64,000 nt of DNA from Mucilaginibacter sp. UR6-11 (GCF_020880695.1 NZ_JAJIWO010000003.1:186001-250000); one strand, 5' to 3'. Positions 35,659-45,481 are shown, counted from the stretch's first letter. Program-made: numbers and translations. The notes: generated from the sequence alone by a model not told the origin.

Positions 35659-35771
35659 AAAGAAAAGCAATAAAAGTTTAAGCTCGTGCAAAGGGAATAA
35701 ACATTAACTATTTTTAACAATCCACCAGGTTAATTTAAATCCAAAATCGAAATTCCGAAGTCCGAAATCAA

Positions 35772-36416
35772 TCAATTTTTCTCCCCAAACGCCAAATCCC
35801 CCGCATCCCCCAACCCCGGTACGATGTATGATTTGCTGGTCATTTCCTCATCAACCGCGCAAACCCATATTTTGGCTTTGGGCAGGTTGGCGCGCAAATG
35901 CCGGATGCCTTCTGTACTGGCAATCACTGCCGCAATATGCAGGTTGGCTATTTTATAGCTGGCCATTAACTCCTTACAAACATCAACAATACTCTGGCCG
36001 GTGGCCAGCATGGTATCGCATAAAATAAAAGTTTTACCGTCAAGGTTTGGGGCCGATATATGGTCTATCCGTATGGTAAAATCGCCAGACCGCTTAACCT
36101 TACGGCAGGCGGTTATAAAAGCCGACTCGGCCTGGTCAAAGTAATTTAAAAATCCCTGGTAAAAAGGCAGCCCGGCCCGTAGTATCGTACCCAGCACCGG
36201 TACATCTGCAGGTAAATTAAGGGCACAGATCCCTAATGGCGTTTGTATCTCGGCCGGCGTATATTTCAATGTCTTGCTTATTTCATAAGCCAATATCCCG
36301 CCCAGTTTCTCCTGGTTATGCCTGAAGCGCTGCTTATCCTGCTGGATATTTACATCACGCATTTCGGCTAAAAAACTATTGGCAATGGTGTTGGTTTTAT
36401 TAAGAATGAAAAGCAT
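35772..36416 (-). CDS. upp: Uracil phosphoribosyltransferase
   Basis: A 214-residue type I phosphoribosyltransferase that makes UMP from uracil and PRPP for pyrimidine salvage. The PRPP loop is ILCDTMLATGQSIVD, and the uracil-binding C-terminus is SYIVPGLGDAGDLAFG. The substrate loop VLGTILRAGLPF is present. Length fits the family. It lies downstream of no visible operon partner; the uvrB gene on the other strand begins 232 nt away. No terminator is clear after the stop, but short CCGAAaT repeats lie at about 35736-35770. Confidence 0.95.
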   Translation of the reverse strand: MLFILNKTNTIANSFLAEMRDVNIQQDKQRFRHNQEKLGGILAYEISKTLKYTPAEIQTPLGICALNLPADVPVLGTILRAGLPFYQGFLNYFDQAESAFITACRKVKRSGDFTIRIDHISAPNLDGKTFILCDTMLATGQSIVDVCKELMASYKIANLHIAAVIASTEGIRHLRANLPKAKIWVCAVDEEMTSKSYIVPGLGDAGDLAFGEKN

Positions 36417-36545
36417 AGGGGTGAAGTTTAGCGGTTAGTTAATCAGGGGTTATTAGCACCATATAAATATAATGAATTTGGCGTTTAGATTATACGTCTT
36501 TAATATTCTTGTTACTACTGACATAAGGCTGTCATTAACGGGCAC

Positions 36546-36553
36546 TACTTTTG
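36546..36553 (+). promoter_or_regulatory. Candidate uvrB promoter (-7 box)
   Basis: TACTTTTG is an exact TAnnTTTG match about 95 nt upstream of the uvrB ATG. A second, weaker box TATTTTTA (36633-36640) lies 8 nt before the ATG and would give a nearly leaderless mRNA. No LexA-like palindrome was recognised between them. Confidence 0.45.
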
Positions 36554-36648
36554 TTTAGTTAATAAAATGTAAAACTATGCCTGTGCTAATCAACTAATCT
36601 TCAATCTTCAATCACTAATCTTCCAAAAACCGTATTTTTACATCACCA

Positions 36649-38676
36649 ATGGATTTCAAATTAACATCTCAATACAAACCCACCGGCGACCAGCCCGAAG
36701 CCATCAGGCAACTGGTTGAAGGTGTAAATAACGGCGATCCTTTTCAAACCCTGCTGGGGGTAACCGGCTCGGGTAAAACGTTCAGTATTGCCAATGTGAT
36801 ACAGCAAACGCAAAAACCTACGCTGGTTTTAAGCCATAATAAAACTTTGGCTGCGCAGCTGTATGGCGAGTTTAAGCAGTTTTTTCCGGAGAATGCGGTT
36901 AACTATTTTGTATCCTATTACGATTATTATCAGCCCGAAGCTTTTATACCTACCACCAATACCTATATAGAAAAGGATCTTCAAATAAACGAAGAAATTG
37001 AAAAACTGCGTTTACGCACCACCTCGGCCTTAATGAGTGGCCGGCGCGATGTTATTGTAGTGTCGTCCATATCCTGTATTTATGGTATGGGGAACCCGGA
37101 GGATTTTGCCAACTCGGTATTTAAATTCGCGGTGGGCACGCGCATAAGCCGCAACGCGTTTTTGCACCGCCTGGTTGAAATATTATACTCGCGCACCACA
37201 GCCGATTTTAAGCGTGGTACTTTCAGGGTTAAAGGCGACACGGTTGACATCTTCCCGGCCTATATGGATCATGCTTACCGCATCTCTTTTTTTGGTGATG
37301 ATATTGAAGAACTAAGCACCTTTGACATCGGCACAGGCAAAACGGTTGAGAAGATGACCCACATGGTGCTTTACCCAGCCAACCTGTACGTTGCCCCGCG
37401 CGAGCGTTTTACCCAATCCATCTGGGCCATACAGGAAGAGCTGGAAACCCGCAAAAAGCAATTTATTAACGATGGCCGTTTCCTGGAAGCCAAGCGGTTA
37501 GAGGAACGAGTTAATTACGACCTGGAGATGATCCGCGAGCTAGGCTACTGCTCGGGAATTGAAAACTATTCGCGCTTTTTTGATGGGCGCGCCCCGGGCG
37601 CACGGCCGTTCTGTTTACTGGATTACTTCCCTGAGGATTACCTGATGGTGATCGATGAGAGCCATGTAACCGTTCCGCAGATCCGCGCTATGTACGGTGG
37701 TGACCGCTCACGTAAGATCTCATTGGTTGACTATGGTTTCCGTTTGCCTGCGGCGATGGATAACCGCCCGCTAAACTTCCAGGAGTTTGAACGCCTGGCG
37801 CCGCAAACCATTTATGTAAGCGCCACGCCCGCTGATTTTGAACTGGAAAAATCGGGAGGTGTAGTGGTTGAACAGGTGATACGCCCAACCGGCCTGCTTG
37901 ACCCGATAATTGAAGTGCGCCCGGTAATAAACCAGGTGGATGATTTGTTGGATGAGGTAGATAAAATTGTGAAACAGGGCGACCGCGTGCTGGTAACCAC
38001 CCTAACCAAACGCATGGCCGAAGAACTGGCAAAGTATATGGACAGGTTGGGGATTAAATGCCGCTACATCCACTCGGAAGTTAAAACCCTGCAACGGGTA
38101 GAGATCCTGCGCGATCTGCGGCTGGGTGTTTTTGATGTACTGATAGGGATTAACCTGTTGCGTGAAGGACTGGACCTGCCGGAAGTGTCATTGGTAGCGA
38201 TCCTTGATGCTGACAAGGAAGGCTTTTTACGCAGCGAGCGTTCATTAATACAAACCATAGGCCGGGCCGCGCGTAACGACCGCGGGCGGGTAATTATGTA
38301 TGCTGATAAAATAACCGACTCGATGGCCATCACCATAAGTGAAACCACCCGCCGGCGCGAATTACAGATAGCTTATAACACCGAACATGGTATAACACCA
38401 TTAACGGTAGGTAAAACCCGCGCCGAAATTATTGAACAAACATCCGTAATGGATTTCCAGGACGGGGTGCAAAAAGCATACGTGGAACAGGATACGATCA
38501 GCATGGCAGCAGATCCTATCGTGCAATATATGTCTAAGCCCGATCTCAAGAAATCGATAGAGAACACCAGGAAAGAGATGCTGGCAGCAGCCAAAGACAT
38601 GAACTTCCTGCTTGCTGCCAAACTGCGCGATGAAATGTTTGCTTTGGAGAAAATGATGGAGGAAAAGTTTAGTTAA
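36649..38676 (+). CDS. uvrB: Excinuclease ABC subunit B
   Basis: A 675-residue helicase-fold protein that verifies DNA damage in nucleotide excision repair. Walker A is GVTGSGKT (residues 37-44), and the DEAD-like Walker B is VIDESH. The beta-hairpin region YYDYYQPEAYIP-type block (here YYDYYQPEAFIPTT) is present, as are helicase motifs V and VI (INLLREGLDLP, QTIGRAARN) and the C-terminal UvrC-binding helix pair (about residues 635-675, KSIENTRKEM...AAKLRDEM). Length is normal. Confidence 0.97.
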   Translation: MDFKLTSQYKPTGDQPEAIRQLVEGVNNGDPFQTLLGVTGSGKTFSIANVIQQTQKPTLVLSHNKTLAAQLYGEFKQFFPENAVNYFVSYYDYYQPEAFIPTTNTYIEKDLQINEEIEKLRLRTTSALMSGRRDVIVVSSISCIYGMGNPEDFANSVFKFAVGTRISRNAFLHRLVEILYSRTTADFKRGTFRVKGDTVDIFPAYMDHAYRISFFGDDIEELSTFDIGTGKTVEKMTHMVLYPANLYVAPRERFTQSIWAIQEELETRKKQFINDGRFLEAKRLEERVNYDLEMIRELGYCSGIENYSRFFDGRAPGARPFCLLDYFPEDYLMVIDESHVTVPQIRAMYGGDRSRKISLVDYGFRLPAAMDNRPLNFQEFERLAPQTIYVSATPADFELEKSGGVVVEQVIRPTGLLDPIIEVRPVINQVDDLLDEVDKIVKQGDRVLVTTLTKRMAEELAKYMDRLGIKCRYIHSEVKTLQRVEILRDLRLGVFDVLIGINLLREGLDLPEVSLVAILDADKEGFLRSERSLIQTIGRAARNDRGRVIMYADKITDSMAITISETTRRRELQIAYNTEHGITPLTVGKTRAEIIEQTSVMDFQDGVQKAYVEQDTISMAADPIVQYMSKPDLKKSIENTRKEMLAAAKDMNFLLAAKLRDEMFALEKMMEEKFS

Positions 38677-38791
38677 GCATGTACTTTGTTGGGGTAGTTG
38701 TTATGACACTTCTTTGATGTAACAAATACTATCGCACATTTGTCTTAATAACAACTAAAATCATAACCAAACAATTTTGTCGTTATAATAT

Positions 38792-38799
38792 TATATTTG
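38792..38799 (+). promoter_or_regulatory. -7 box for the DUF4834-like gene
   Basis: TATATTTG matches TAnnTTTG and lies 28 nt before the ATG at 38828. A TTTG at 38776-38779 is 12 nt upstream, closer than the usual 17-21 nt. Confidence 0.55.
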
Positions 38800-38827
38800 T
38801 ACGCTTTAATTAAAAAGAATTTATCAA

Positions 38828-39091
38828 ATGGAAGGATTAATCCGTTTCCTCTTTATTGCAATAGGAATACTATATATAGTAAGGGCCATTATGCGCTGGT
38901 TAATACCAATGCTTTTTCAAAGCGTGGTTAACAAGGCGCAGCAACAACATCAGCAGCAACAAACCAATTATAACAGCAGCCAAAAACAGCCCACCGGCCG
39001 TATAAAAGTTGATTATGTGCCCGAAGACCGAAAAAAAGGCAAGTTCCCCGACAGTGAGGGCGAATTTGTTGACTACGAAGAAGTAAAATAA
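38828..39091 (+). CDS. DUF4834-like small membrane protein (87 aa)
   Basis: One hydrophobic N-terminal segment (about residues 4-27) is followed by a Gln/His/Asn-rich linker (AQQQHQQQQT) and a charged tail ending EFVDYEEVK. The pattern matches DUF4834 of Bacteroidota, of unknown function. It is followed after 10 nt by a second small membrane protein, so the two are probably co-transcribed. Confidence 0.7.
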   Translation: MEGLIRFLFIAIGILYIVRAIMRWLIPMLFQSVVNKAQQQHQQQQTNYNSSQKQPTGRIKVDYVPEDRKKGKFPDSEGEFVDYEEVK

Positions 39092-39101
39092 AAAAACCTA
39101 A

Positions 39102-39383
39102 ATGGAATCAACCGGCGAAATATTTAAGCGCAGGCGTAATCATAACAATACGCCAAAATACGCTTTACTTATCATTGCCAACTACGTGGTTTGCTGTACC
39201 CTGTTTACGGTTGATGCCAAGATCAACTGGTTCTTTTTACTGACTATTGCTCTTTTAATCACTTACAATTATTTCAACATCCGCAGAAATATCGAGGAAT
39301 TTACCAAACCGGTAATAATTGCCTATGTAATAAGCTGGACAGGCATTTTATTCCTGTTTTATATTGCCCACAACCAACTCTGA
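39102..39383 (+). CDS. Small polytopic membrane protein, uncharacterised (93 aa)
   Basis: A basic N-terminus (FKRRRNHNN) is followed by three hydrophobic segments (about residues 20-36, 42-57, 69-90). No known motif is visible. It lies 10 nt after the DUF4834-like gene. Its own TAnnTTTG is not evident. I recognise no family. Confidence 0.6.
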   Translation: MESTGEIFKRRRNHNNTPKYALLIIANYVVCCTLFTVDAKINWFFLLTIALLITYNYFNIRRNIEEFTKPVIIAYVISWTGILFLFYIAHNQL

Positions 39384-39426
39384 TAAAACCTTTCAAACAT
39401 ATAATTCCTATTGTCAGGCAATTTTC

Positions 39427-39434
39427 TATTTTTG
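39427..39434 (+). promoter_or_regulatory. -7 box for the YfhO-like gene
   Basis: TATTTTTG matches TAnnTTTG; the ATG follows 34 nt later at 39469. A TTG lies 13 nt upstream (39411-39413), a shorter spacer than usual. Confidence 0.5.
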
Positions 39435-39468
39435 AGCATTAATTTATTATCCATAATAAACAACTCAG

Positions 39469-41952
39469 ATGAATAACTGGTTTAAGCGCAACGGCATTCA
39501 CTTCGCCATCGCCGGAATTTTTATAGTGATATGCTTTTTATATTTCACACCTGCTTTCCAGGGAAAAACATTAGGGCAGGCGGACGTTACCGGCGCCCAG
39601 TCCTCGGCAACAGAAATTGACGCTTATAAAGCCAAAGACACTACTATTTTATGGACGAACCAGATATTTGGCGGCATGCCGGCCTTTCAGCTATGGGCGC
39701 CTTACAAGGCTAACGTAACTACGCATGTTATCCATGCTTTAAAAGTAGTATTCCCTAACCCTATTGACACAGTTCTGATTTTTTTATTGGGCACTTATTT
39801 TCTGTTCATCGTATTAAAGTTGAACCCCTGGCTATCGGCAGCAGGCGCCATAGCTTTTACCTTTTCATCCTACAATATAATTTTACTGGTGGCGGGGCAC
39901 TCTAACCAGGCCTATGCAATAGCCTTTTTTGCACCTATACTGGCCAGTATAATACTAACCTTGCGTGGCAAATACATATTGGGCGGAGCACTTACGGCGC
40001 TTTTTCTTACGATGGAGATCAGGGCCAACCATATACAAATGACTTATTACCTTATGCTGGCTATCCTTATTTTAGCGGGCATTGAATTATATCACGCCAT
40101 AAAAGCCAAAAACACCGCGCCGTATTTAAAATCATTGGCATACCTGGGAGGGGCATTATTATTGGCAATAACCGTAAATGCGTCAATACTTTGGAGCACT
40201 TATGATTATGGTAAAGAAACGATAAGAGGACAATCAAACTTAACCCAACATACAACTGAGCCAAGCAGCGGACTTGCCAAAGACTATGCCTATACTTACA
40301 GCCAAAGCGTTGGCGAATGTTTTACATTTTTAGTGCCCAATGCTTACGGTGGCGGCAGCTCGACCGAAATGCTGGATCAAAATTCTGAAACAGTGAAGGT
40401 GTTTACAGCGCGCAATGTTCCGGAAGATCAAGCCATAAGATTGGCTAACCAAATTGGCGGCTTCCCGGGCATGGGCACTTACTGGGGCACTAAACCCAAT
40501 ACCAGCGGACCGTTTTACTTTGGTGCGGCTATTTGTTTCTTGTTTATATTTGGCTTGCTGGTTGTTAAAAACCGCGTAAAATGGTGGTTGCTGGCTACCG
40601 TTGTTTTAACCATGCTTCTTTCTTTTGGCGGCAACTGGCCTTATGTGTCCGATATATTTTTTAACTACTTTCCGCTTTACAATAAATTCCGCACGGTAGA
40701 ATCTGTACTGGCGGTCGCAGCCCTGTGTTTCCCTATACTGGCGTTCCTGGCTATTAAAGAGGTTATTGAGGCTGCTGACAGCAAAGAGATTTTTAAAAAG
40801 CTTAAAATTGCCCTGTATATAACCGGCGGCCTGCTATTGGTACTGATAGCGTTGCCGGAAGTATTATTGAGCTTCAGATCAGCAGAGCAGGCAAATGGCG
40901 TACAGGCACTTGCGCAGGCGTTACAAAACGATACCAACGTAGCTACAGCAGTATCAAACGCTATTGTTAAGGACAGGCTGGCCCTTGAACGTGCGGACGC
41001 TATACGCTCCTTATTATTTGTCCTGATTGCTTTTGCAATACTATGGGCATTTATCAAACACAAAATAAATGTTACTGTATTATCAATCAGCTTTTTGGTA
41101 TTGATCTTAGTTGATGTATGGCAGATAGACAAGCGCTACCTGAAAGATGAAAACTTCACAGAGAAGCAGGAATCGAACAAACCCCAACCGCGGGTGGTAG
41201 ATCAATTCATCGCCCGGGATACCGATCCTGATTTCAAGGTATTTGACAGTACTGTATCTCAAACCTATGATTTGGTAAATCCGTTTTTCCATAAGTCGTT
41301 TAGCGGATATTCGGCGGCACGTTTAAAACGTTACCAGGAAATATTGGATAATCAATTCTCAAAAAGCATCAATCATGACGTTTTAGATATGATGAATGTT
41401 AAATACATCATCACCCAGGACCCAAAAACACAAAGTCTTAATATGCAGGTAAACAACACCGCCTGTGGCCATGCCTGGTTTGTGCAGCATGTTAAATATG
41501 CAAAAAATGCCGATGAGGAAATGGAAGCCATCAGCAGTTTCGCACCGAAAGAAACAGCCATCATTGATCAGAAATACAAAAGTCTGATTGATGAAAAATC
41601 ATCATTGATAGATACCAACGCGACGATAAAACTGGTAAACTATAACCCGGACCACATGACTTATCAAAGCAGCTCAACCACGTCGCAAATTGCGGTGTTC
41701 TCTGAGGTCTATTATAACAAAGGCTGGAAAATGTATATTGACGGTGTTGAAACCCCGTACTTCCGTGCCGACTATTTGCTACGTGCCGCCCAAATACCGG
41801 TTGGACTGCATAAAGTCGAATTTATTTTCCACCCGGTATCGTACTACGCCGGCGAGGATATTTCATTAGCCGGATCTGTATTGCTGATACTGGCATTAGG
41901 TTTTGCCGGCTATACCGAGAATAAAAAGAAACCGACAGGTAAGAAAGCGTAA
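39469..41952 (+). CDS. YfhO-family integral membrane protein (827 aa)
   Basis: A large membrane protein with about 13 hydrophobic helices in two blocks, an extended region near 550-790, and a last helix near 795-815. The early blocks GKTLGQADVTGAQSSATEI and NQIFGGMPAFQLWAPY match YfhO (PF09586), a GT-C-like family; Gram-positive relatives add sugars to cell-wall polymers. A lipid-linked sugar donor is therefore likely, but the substrate is unknown. The C-terminal domain with GWKMYIDGVETPYFRADYLLRA is typical. It lies just before the glycan cluster and is separated from it by a strong terminator. Confidence 0.88.
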   Translation: MNNWFKRNGIHFAIAGIFIVICFLYFTPAFQGKTLGQADVTGAQSSATEIDAYKAKDTTILWTNQIFGGMPAFQLWAPYKANVTTHVIHALKVVFPNPIDTVLIFLLGTYFLFIVLKLNPWLSAAGAIAFTFSSYNIILLVAGHSNQAYAIAFFAPILASIILTLRGKYILGGALTALFLTMEIRANHIQMTYYLMLAILILAGIELYHAIKAKNTAPYLKSLAYLGGALLLAITVNASILWSTYDYGKETIRGQSNLTQHTTEPSSGLAKDYAYTYSQSVGECFTFLVPNAYGGGSSTEMLDQNSETVKVFTARNVPEDQAIRLANQIGGFPGMGTYWGTKPNTSGPFYFGAAICFLFIFGLLVVKNRVKWWLLATVVLTMLLSFGGNWPYVSDIFFNYFPLYNKFRTVESVLAVAALCFPILAFLAIKEVIEAADSKEIFKKLKIALYITGGLLLVLIALPEVLLSFRSAEQANGVQALAQALQNDTNVATAVSNAIVKDRLALERADAIRSLLFVLIAFAILWAFIKHKINVTVLSISFLVLILVDVWQIDKRYLKDENFTEKQESNKPQPRVVDQFIARDTDPDFKVFDSTVSQTYDLVNPFFHKSFSGYSAARLKRYQEILDNQFSKSINHDVLDMMNVKYIITQDPKTQSLNMQVNNTACGHAWFVQHVKYAKNADEEMEAISSFAPKETAIIDQKYKSLIDEKSSLIDTNATIKLVNYNPDHMTYQSSSTTSQIAVFSEVYYNKGWKMYIDGVETPYFRADYLLRAAQIPVGLHKVEFIFHPVSYYAGEDISLAGSVLLILALGFAGYTENKKKPTGKKA

Positions 41953-41962
41953 GCTAATGCTC

Positions 41963-42011
41963 ACTAATAAAAAAAGGTGCTGAGTTTTACTCAGCACCTT
42001 TTTTTATTAGT
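41963..42011. terminator. Bidirectional terminator, 22-bp arms
   Basis: Perfect inverted repeat 41963-41984 with 41990-42011 (5-nt loop), GC core GGTGCTGAG with A/T-runs on both sides. It ends the YfhO-like gene on the plus strand and the GT2/GT4 operon on the minus strand. Confidence 0.95.
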
Positions 42012-42035
42012 CCTTATCATTATAATGACAAGGGC

Positions 42036-42794
42036 TTAATCATTAGTCCTTCTATTCCTCAACCAATACCATCCCAGGTTAAAAGCGATTACCGCATGGT
42101 TAAACAGGGTTGGTAACAACCCATAATGCCGTTTCATAATATCAAACCGCTCGGCCAGACTTTGCCGGTGTTTTAATTTTGACATGCCACCCACCTGGTA
42201 CCTGGCAACATATTGATTTACATTGACAATGCGCTTAGCTTTTTTAACCGCACGTAGTATCCAGTCGATATCCGCGCTTAACTGGTACCGGGGGTCATAC
42301 GGTTCAACCAATGATCGTTTAATATAGATAGCCTGGTGGCTTACACTCATGCCGTATTTAAAGCTTCGCCACGTAAAATTGGCCGGGGCTTTATGGCGGC
42401 GGCGGCCAAGGCTCCTTCCCTCCTCGTCTATCATTTCAGTTTCGCCATAATAAATATCGGCATCAGGCGCGGTAGCAAAAACGTTTGCCACGGTGTCGTC
42501 TGCATAAAACTCATCTGCCGAGTTCATGAAAAGCACGTAGTCGCCCGTCGCCGCGGCCAGGCCTTTATTCATGGCATCATAAATACCTTTGTCTTTTTCG
42601 CTGATGAGTTTGGCAACGCGGCTTTTATATTTTTCGATGACCTCAAGCGTGCCATCGGTTGACCGGCCGTCTATCACGATATATTCAATGCCCCGGTACG
42701 TCTGGTTCAATACCGAAAGCATGGTACGCTCAATATACTTCGCGTTGTTATAAACAATCGTAATTACAGATAATATGGGCTGTGCGGCTTTCAT
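42036..42794 (-). CDS. Family 2 glycosyltransferase (WcaA-like)
   Basis: A 252-residue GT-A glycosyltransferase: LSVITIVYNNAKYIERT, the YIVIDGRSTDGT nucleotide site and EKDKGIYDAMNKGLAAATGD with NSADEFY as the metal/acceptor region, then an Arg-rich block near GRRRHKAP and the AR/WI-type DIDWILRAVKK. The family typically adds sugars to lipid-linked oligosaccharides in the cytoplasm. Its ATG overlaps the stop of the upstream GT4 gene as ATGA, indicating coupled translation. Confidence 0.9.
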   Translation of the reverse strand: MKAAQPILSVITIVYNNAKYIERTMLSVLNQTYRGIEYIVIDGRSTDGTLEVIEKYKSRVAKLISEKDKGIYDAMNKGLAAATGDYVLFMNSADEFYADDTVANVFATAPDADIYYGETEMIDEEGRSLGRRRHKAPANFTWRSFKYGMSVSHQAIYIKRSLVEPYDPRYQLSADIDWILRAVKKAKRIVNVNQYVARYQVGGMSKLKHRQSLAERFDIMKRHYGLLPTLFNHAVIAFNLGWYWLRNRRTND

Positions 42795-44059
42795 TTATTA
42801 AAGATGGATTGATACAGGTTGATATATTGCCCGGCAACATTTTCATTGGTATAATTATCCAGTACTTTTTGGCGGGCGCCGGCCGACAGTTCTGCAGCGT
42901 TAACTGCGTTAAGTATTTCGTGCAGTCCTTTGGCCATATCGGTGGCCGATTTAAACCCGGCCAGGTAACCGTTTTGTTGATGATCTACCATTTCAGGTAT
43001 CCCACCGGTATTAAAAGCCACAACGGGCGTGCCGCAGGCCATTGCTTCCATAATGGTATTGGGCAAGTTATCTTCTAAAGATGGTGTTACAAACACATCA
43101 GCCATGCTGTAAATATCAGCCAGCTCATCCTGCGAACGGATCAGATTTAACTCATGTACCTTAAAGGGCAGCCGGCTCACATCAAAATGGTTGTTCTTAC
43201 CAAATATCACAATTTCGGTCTTTTCGCTCTGCGGATAACCGGCTTTCAGAATATGTAAGGCCTCAACCAGATAGCTTATGCCCTTGCGCCTGTCGTTAAT
43301 GTTTGCGGCGCCAAACAAAATTATTTTAGCTGACGGGTCGATGTCGCGTTGCCTGCGTGCCGCCGCTTTATCCTTCGGCAAGAAAGTGTTGATGTCAATC
43401 GGATTCGGGATCGACTCGATCCTGAAATCTTTCAAAAGCGAACTTTGCTTGGCAACGCCGGCCAGCCACCGGCTGCAGGTAACGAAGGTTATGTTTTTTG
43501 CCCCGGCATATAAAGCGGCCTTGCGCAGCCAGCCGCTATGCGAGATATCATTGTCACCTGCATCGCGTAAAAAAGGGCAGTTACCGCATTCATTTATAAA
43601 ATGATTACAGGTGCCCGAGTAATGGCAGCCGCCGGTAAACGTCCACATGTCATGCAGGGTCCATACAATGGGTTTACCGGTATCAACCAGTCGTTTCAGA
43701 TCGGCTATGGATAAAAAGCCGGAGTTTGTCCAGTGAAGGTGGATGATATCAGCACCAGCGACAAGCGGATTTTTAACAATATCCGTACCCACGTTAGCAG
43801 TTGAGAAAGCAAACCGAACCGATTTGTCTTTTTCATGAAAAAGTATGAACGGGATCCGCTCGCGCAAAAAATCTAACTGCGCTTTTAATTTGGTTACGAA
43901 GCTATTAACAATCGCGGTGACATGTTCATCGCCGGTTTTTTTGTATTGAACCAATAAGCGGGCATCAACATTTTGTCCGGTTAAGGCCTTTAAAAGGCGC
44001 AGGCAGGCAGCGGGTGCGCCGCCACCGGCATCAGACGTATTGATGAGGCTTATTTTCAT
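42791..44059 (-). CDS. Family 4 glycosyltransferase (about 422 aa)
   Basis: A GT-B retaining glycosyltransferase. N-terminal: KISLINTSDAGGGAPAACLR, with DIIHLHWTNSGFLS. C-terminal: NPIDINTFLP and the E-x7-E site in NLPNTIMEAMACGTPVVAFN. A Cys-rich insertion (about residues 140-160: CHYSGTCNHFINECGNCPF) is common in Bacteroidota GT4 enzymes and probably binds zinc. I use the ATG at 44059; an upstream GTG would add 29 unconserved residues. It is followed by the GT2 gene with a 4-nt overlap. Sugar specificity is unknown. Confidence 0.9.
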   Translation of the reverse strand: MKISLINTSDAGGGAPAACLRLLKALTGQNVDARLLVQYKKTGDEHVTAIVNSFVTKLKAQLDFLRERIPFILFHEKDKSVRFAFSTANVGTDIVKNPLVAGADIIHLHWTNSGFLSIADLKRLVDTGKPIVWTLHDMWTFTGGCHYSGTCNHFINECGNCPFLRDAGDNDISHSGWLRKAALYAGAKNITFVTCSRWLAGVAKQSSLLKDFRIESIPNPIDINTFLPKDKAAARRQRDIDPSAKIILFGAANINDRRKGISYLVEALHILKAGYPQSEKTEIVIFGKNNHFDVSRLPFKVHELNLIRSQDELADIYSMADVFVTPSLEDNLPNTIMEAMACGTPVVAFNTGGIPEMVDHQQNGYLAGFKSATDMAKGLHEILNAVNAAELSAGARQKVLDNYTNENVAGQYINLYQSIFNK

Positions 44060-44165
44060 TGTCACAATTATAATAATAAAATGCCGAATGCCGTGGGCTA
44101 ACTCCGCGGGTTGAGGGGGCCCCTTTATTACCCCATTTTCTGTCACATATTCCGCCGAAAAATTT

Positions 44166-44173
44166 TACTTTTG
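44166..44173 (+). promoter_or_regulatory. -7 box for the acetyltransferase gene
   Basis: TACTTTTG is an exact TAnnTTTG match, 38 nt before the ATG at 44212. No -33 TTTG is evident. It serves the acetyltransferase-methyltransferase pair. Confidence 0.6.
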
Positions 44174-44211
44174 GTTATTCAATAAACAAACACCCAAAGC
44201 ATTAAACAGGC

Positions 44212-44715
44212 ATGAGCTATTTATTTCAGGATTGGCAATCAAACCGGAGAAATTTTAAGGGGCAGCTGGTGATGTTTATGTTCAGGCTGGTATCGCTCAT
44301 TAACCGGTCGATGGTTACCAAGGTGATCTTTTTTCCGTACCTGATGTTTTACCGGTATCTGGTTGAATGGGTTTGGGGGATTGAATTACCGCGCAAAACC
44401 ACGGTGGGTAAGGGCCTGTCGCTATATCACGGGCAGGCGCTGGTAGTTAACCTGGGGGTTGTAATCGGCGACAATTGTGTATTAAGAAACTCAACCACCA
44501 TCGGCCATAAAAAACAAGCCGACGGCACATTTGGCCGTTGCCCGCGCATCGGCAATAATGTTGATATCGGCGCCAATGTGGTGATTATCGGTGATATTGA
44601 AATTGGCGACAACGTAATTATTGGCGCCGGATCAGTAGTAACCAAAAGCATACCGGCTAACAGCGTGGCAGTGGGTAACCCGGCCAGGATATTAGCACCA
44701 AAAGATAAATTATAA
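44212..44715 (+). CDS. Serine-acetyltransferase-like / colanic-acid-type O-acetyltransferase
   Basis: A 167-residue left-handed beta-helix acetyltransferase. The C-terminal half has hexapeptide repeats (VVIGDNCVLRNSTTIG, VDIGANVVIIGDIEIG, DNVIIGAGSVVTKSI) and the catalytic-type His in LSLYHGQALVV. A hydrophobic N-terminal stretch (about 20-50) resembles WcaB/WcaF. In this context it most likely O-acetylates a polysaccharide with acetyl-CoA; a cysteine-pathway role is less likely. A methyltransferase gene follows after 19 nt. Confidence 0.82.
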   Translation: MSYLFQDWQSNRRNFKGQLVMFMFRLVSLINRSMVTKVIFFPYLMFYRYLVEWVWGIELPRKTTVGKGLSLYHGQALVVNLGVVIGDNCVLRNSTTIGHKKQADGTFGRCPRIGNNVDIGANVVIIGDIEIGDNVIIGAGSVVTKSIPANSVAVGNPARILAPKDKL

Positions 44716-44734
44716 AAATCAGGCTACAGCATTA

Positions 44735-45481
44735 ATGGATAATAACTTAACCGACCGTTCTTTTTGGAAAGCATTTTGGGAATCAAGACTGGGCCTGATA
44801 TTCAACATTAAGCGTGATTATATTTTTGGTGATATACTGGGAAAGATCAAAGCGCAAAAAGGTGCACAAACAGCTATCGAGCTGGGCGGTTTCCCCGGTT
44901 ATTACGCTATCTACCTGAAAAAATATGAGAACATGGACACCACCCTGTTTGATTATTTTATCCACCCGGGACTGATAAACGAATTACTGGAAAAAAACGG
45001 TTTAAAACAAGACGACATTAAAGTAATTGAAGCCGATCTGTTTACGTATAAGCCAGTTGAACAATATGATATGGTATTGTCCTTTGGCCTGATAGAACAT
45101 TTTAAAGACACCAAAGCGATTATTGAAACGCACCTGCCGTTTTTAAAAACCGGCGGCACGCTATTTATAACCCTGCCCAATTTTAAAAGCATCAATGGCT
45201 GGGTGCAGCGTAAATTTGACCTGGAGAATTACAATAAACACTATATTGAATGCATGGACCCTGCTCTGCTTGCCGACTGTTGCAGGCAATTGGGTTTAAC
45301 CGAAGTAGAATCATATTACTACGGTAAATTTTCGATGTGGTTGGAAAACAAGGGCACGCAATCTGCCCTGGCAAAAGCATTTGTTAAAAGCCTGTGGTTT
45401 GCCGGTAAGGTTGTAACTAAGCTGGTTCCGTTTGAGAGTAAGGCGCTGTCGCCCTACATTGTGCTGAAGGCAACGAAATAA
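44735..45481 (+). CDS. Class I SAM-dependent methyltransferase
   Basis: A 248-residue Rossmann methyltransferase with motif I AIELGGFPGYYAIYL, motif II DLFTYKPVEQYDMVLSFGLIEHF and motif III FLKTGGTLFITLPN. No signal peptide or membrane segment. Its place after the acetyltransferase suggests it methylates a sugar of the same polymer. The C-terminal third (WLENKGTQSALAKAF) is not conserved in families I recognise. It may form a two-gene unit with the acetyltransferase. Confidence 0.88.
   Translation: MDNNLTDRSFWKAFWESRLGLIFNIKRDYIFGDILGKIKAQKGAQTAIELGGFPGYYAIYLKKYENMDTTLFDYFIHPGLINELLEKNGLKQDDIKVIEADLFTYKPVEQYDMVLSFGLIEHFKDTKAIIETHLPFLKTGGTLFITLPNFKSINGWVQRKFDLENYNKHYIECMDPALLADCCRQLGLTEVESYYYGKFSMWLENKGTQSALAKAFVKSLWFAGKVVTKLVPFESKALSPYIVLKATK

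Noticed and set aside
35659..35691. Longer start for the M60 peptidase
   Set aside because: The codon is TTG and adds a second hydrophobic stretch before the signal peptide; ATG at 35658 is more likely.
38776..38799. A complete -33/-7 promoter with TTTG at 38776
   Set aside because: The 12-nt spacer is shorter than the usual 17-21 nt, so only the -7 box is reported.
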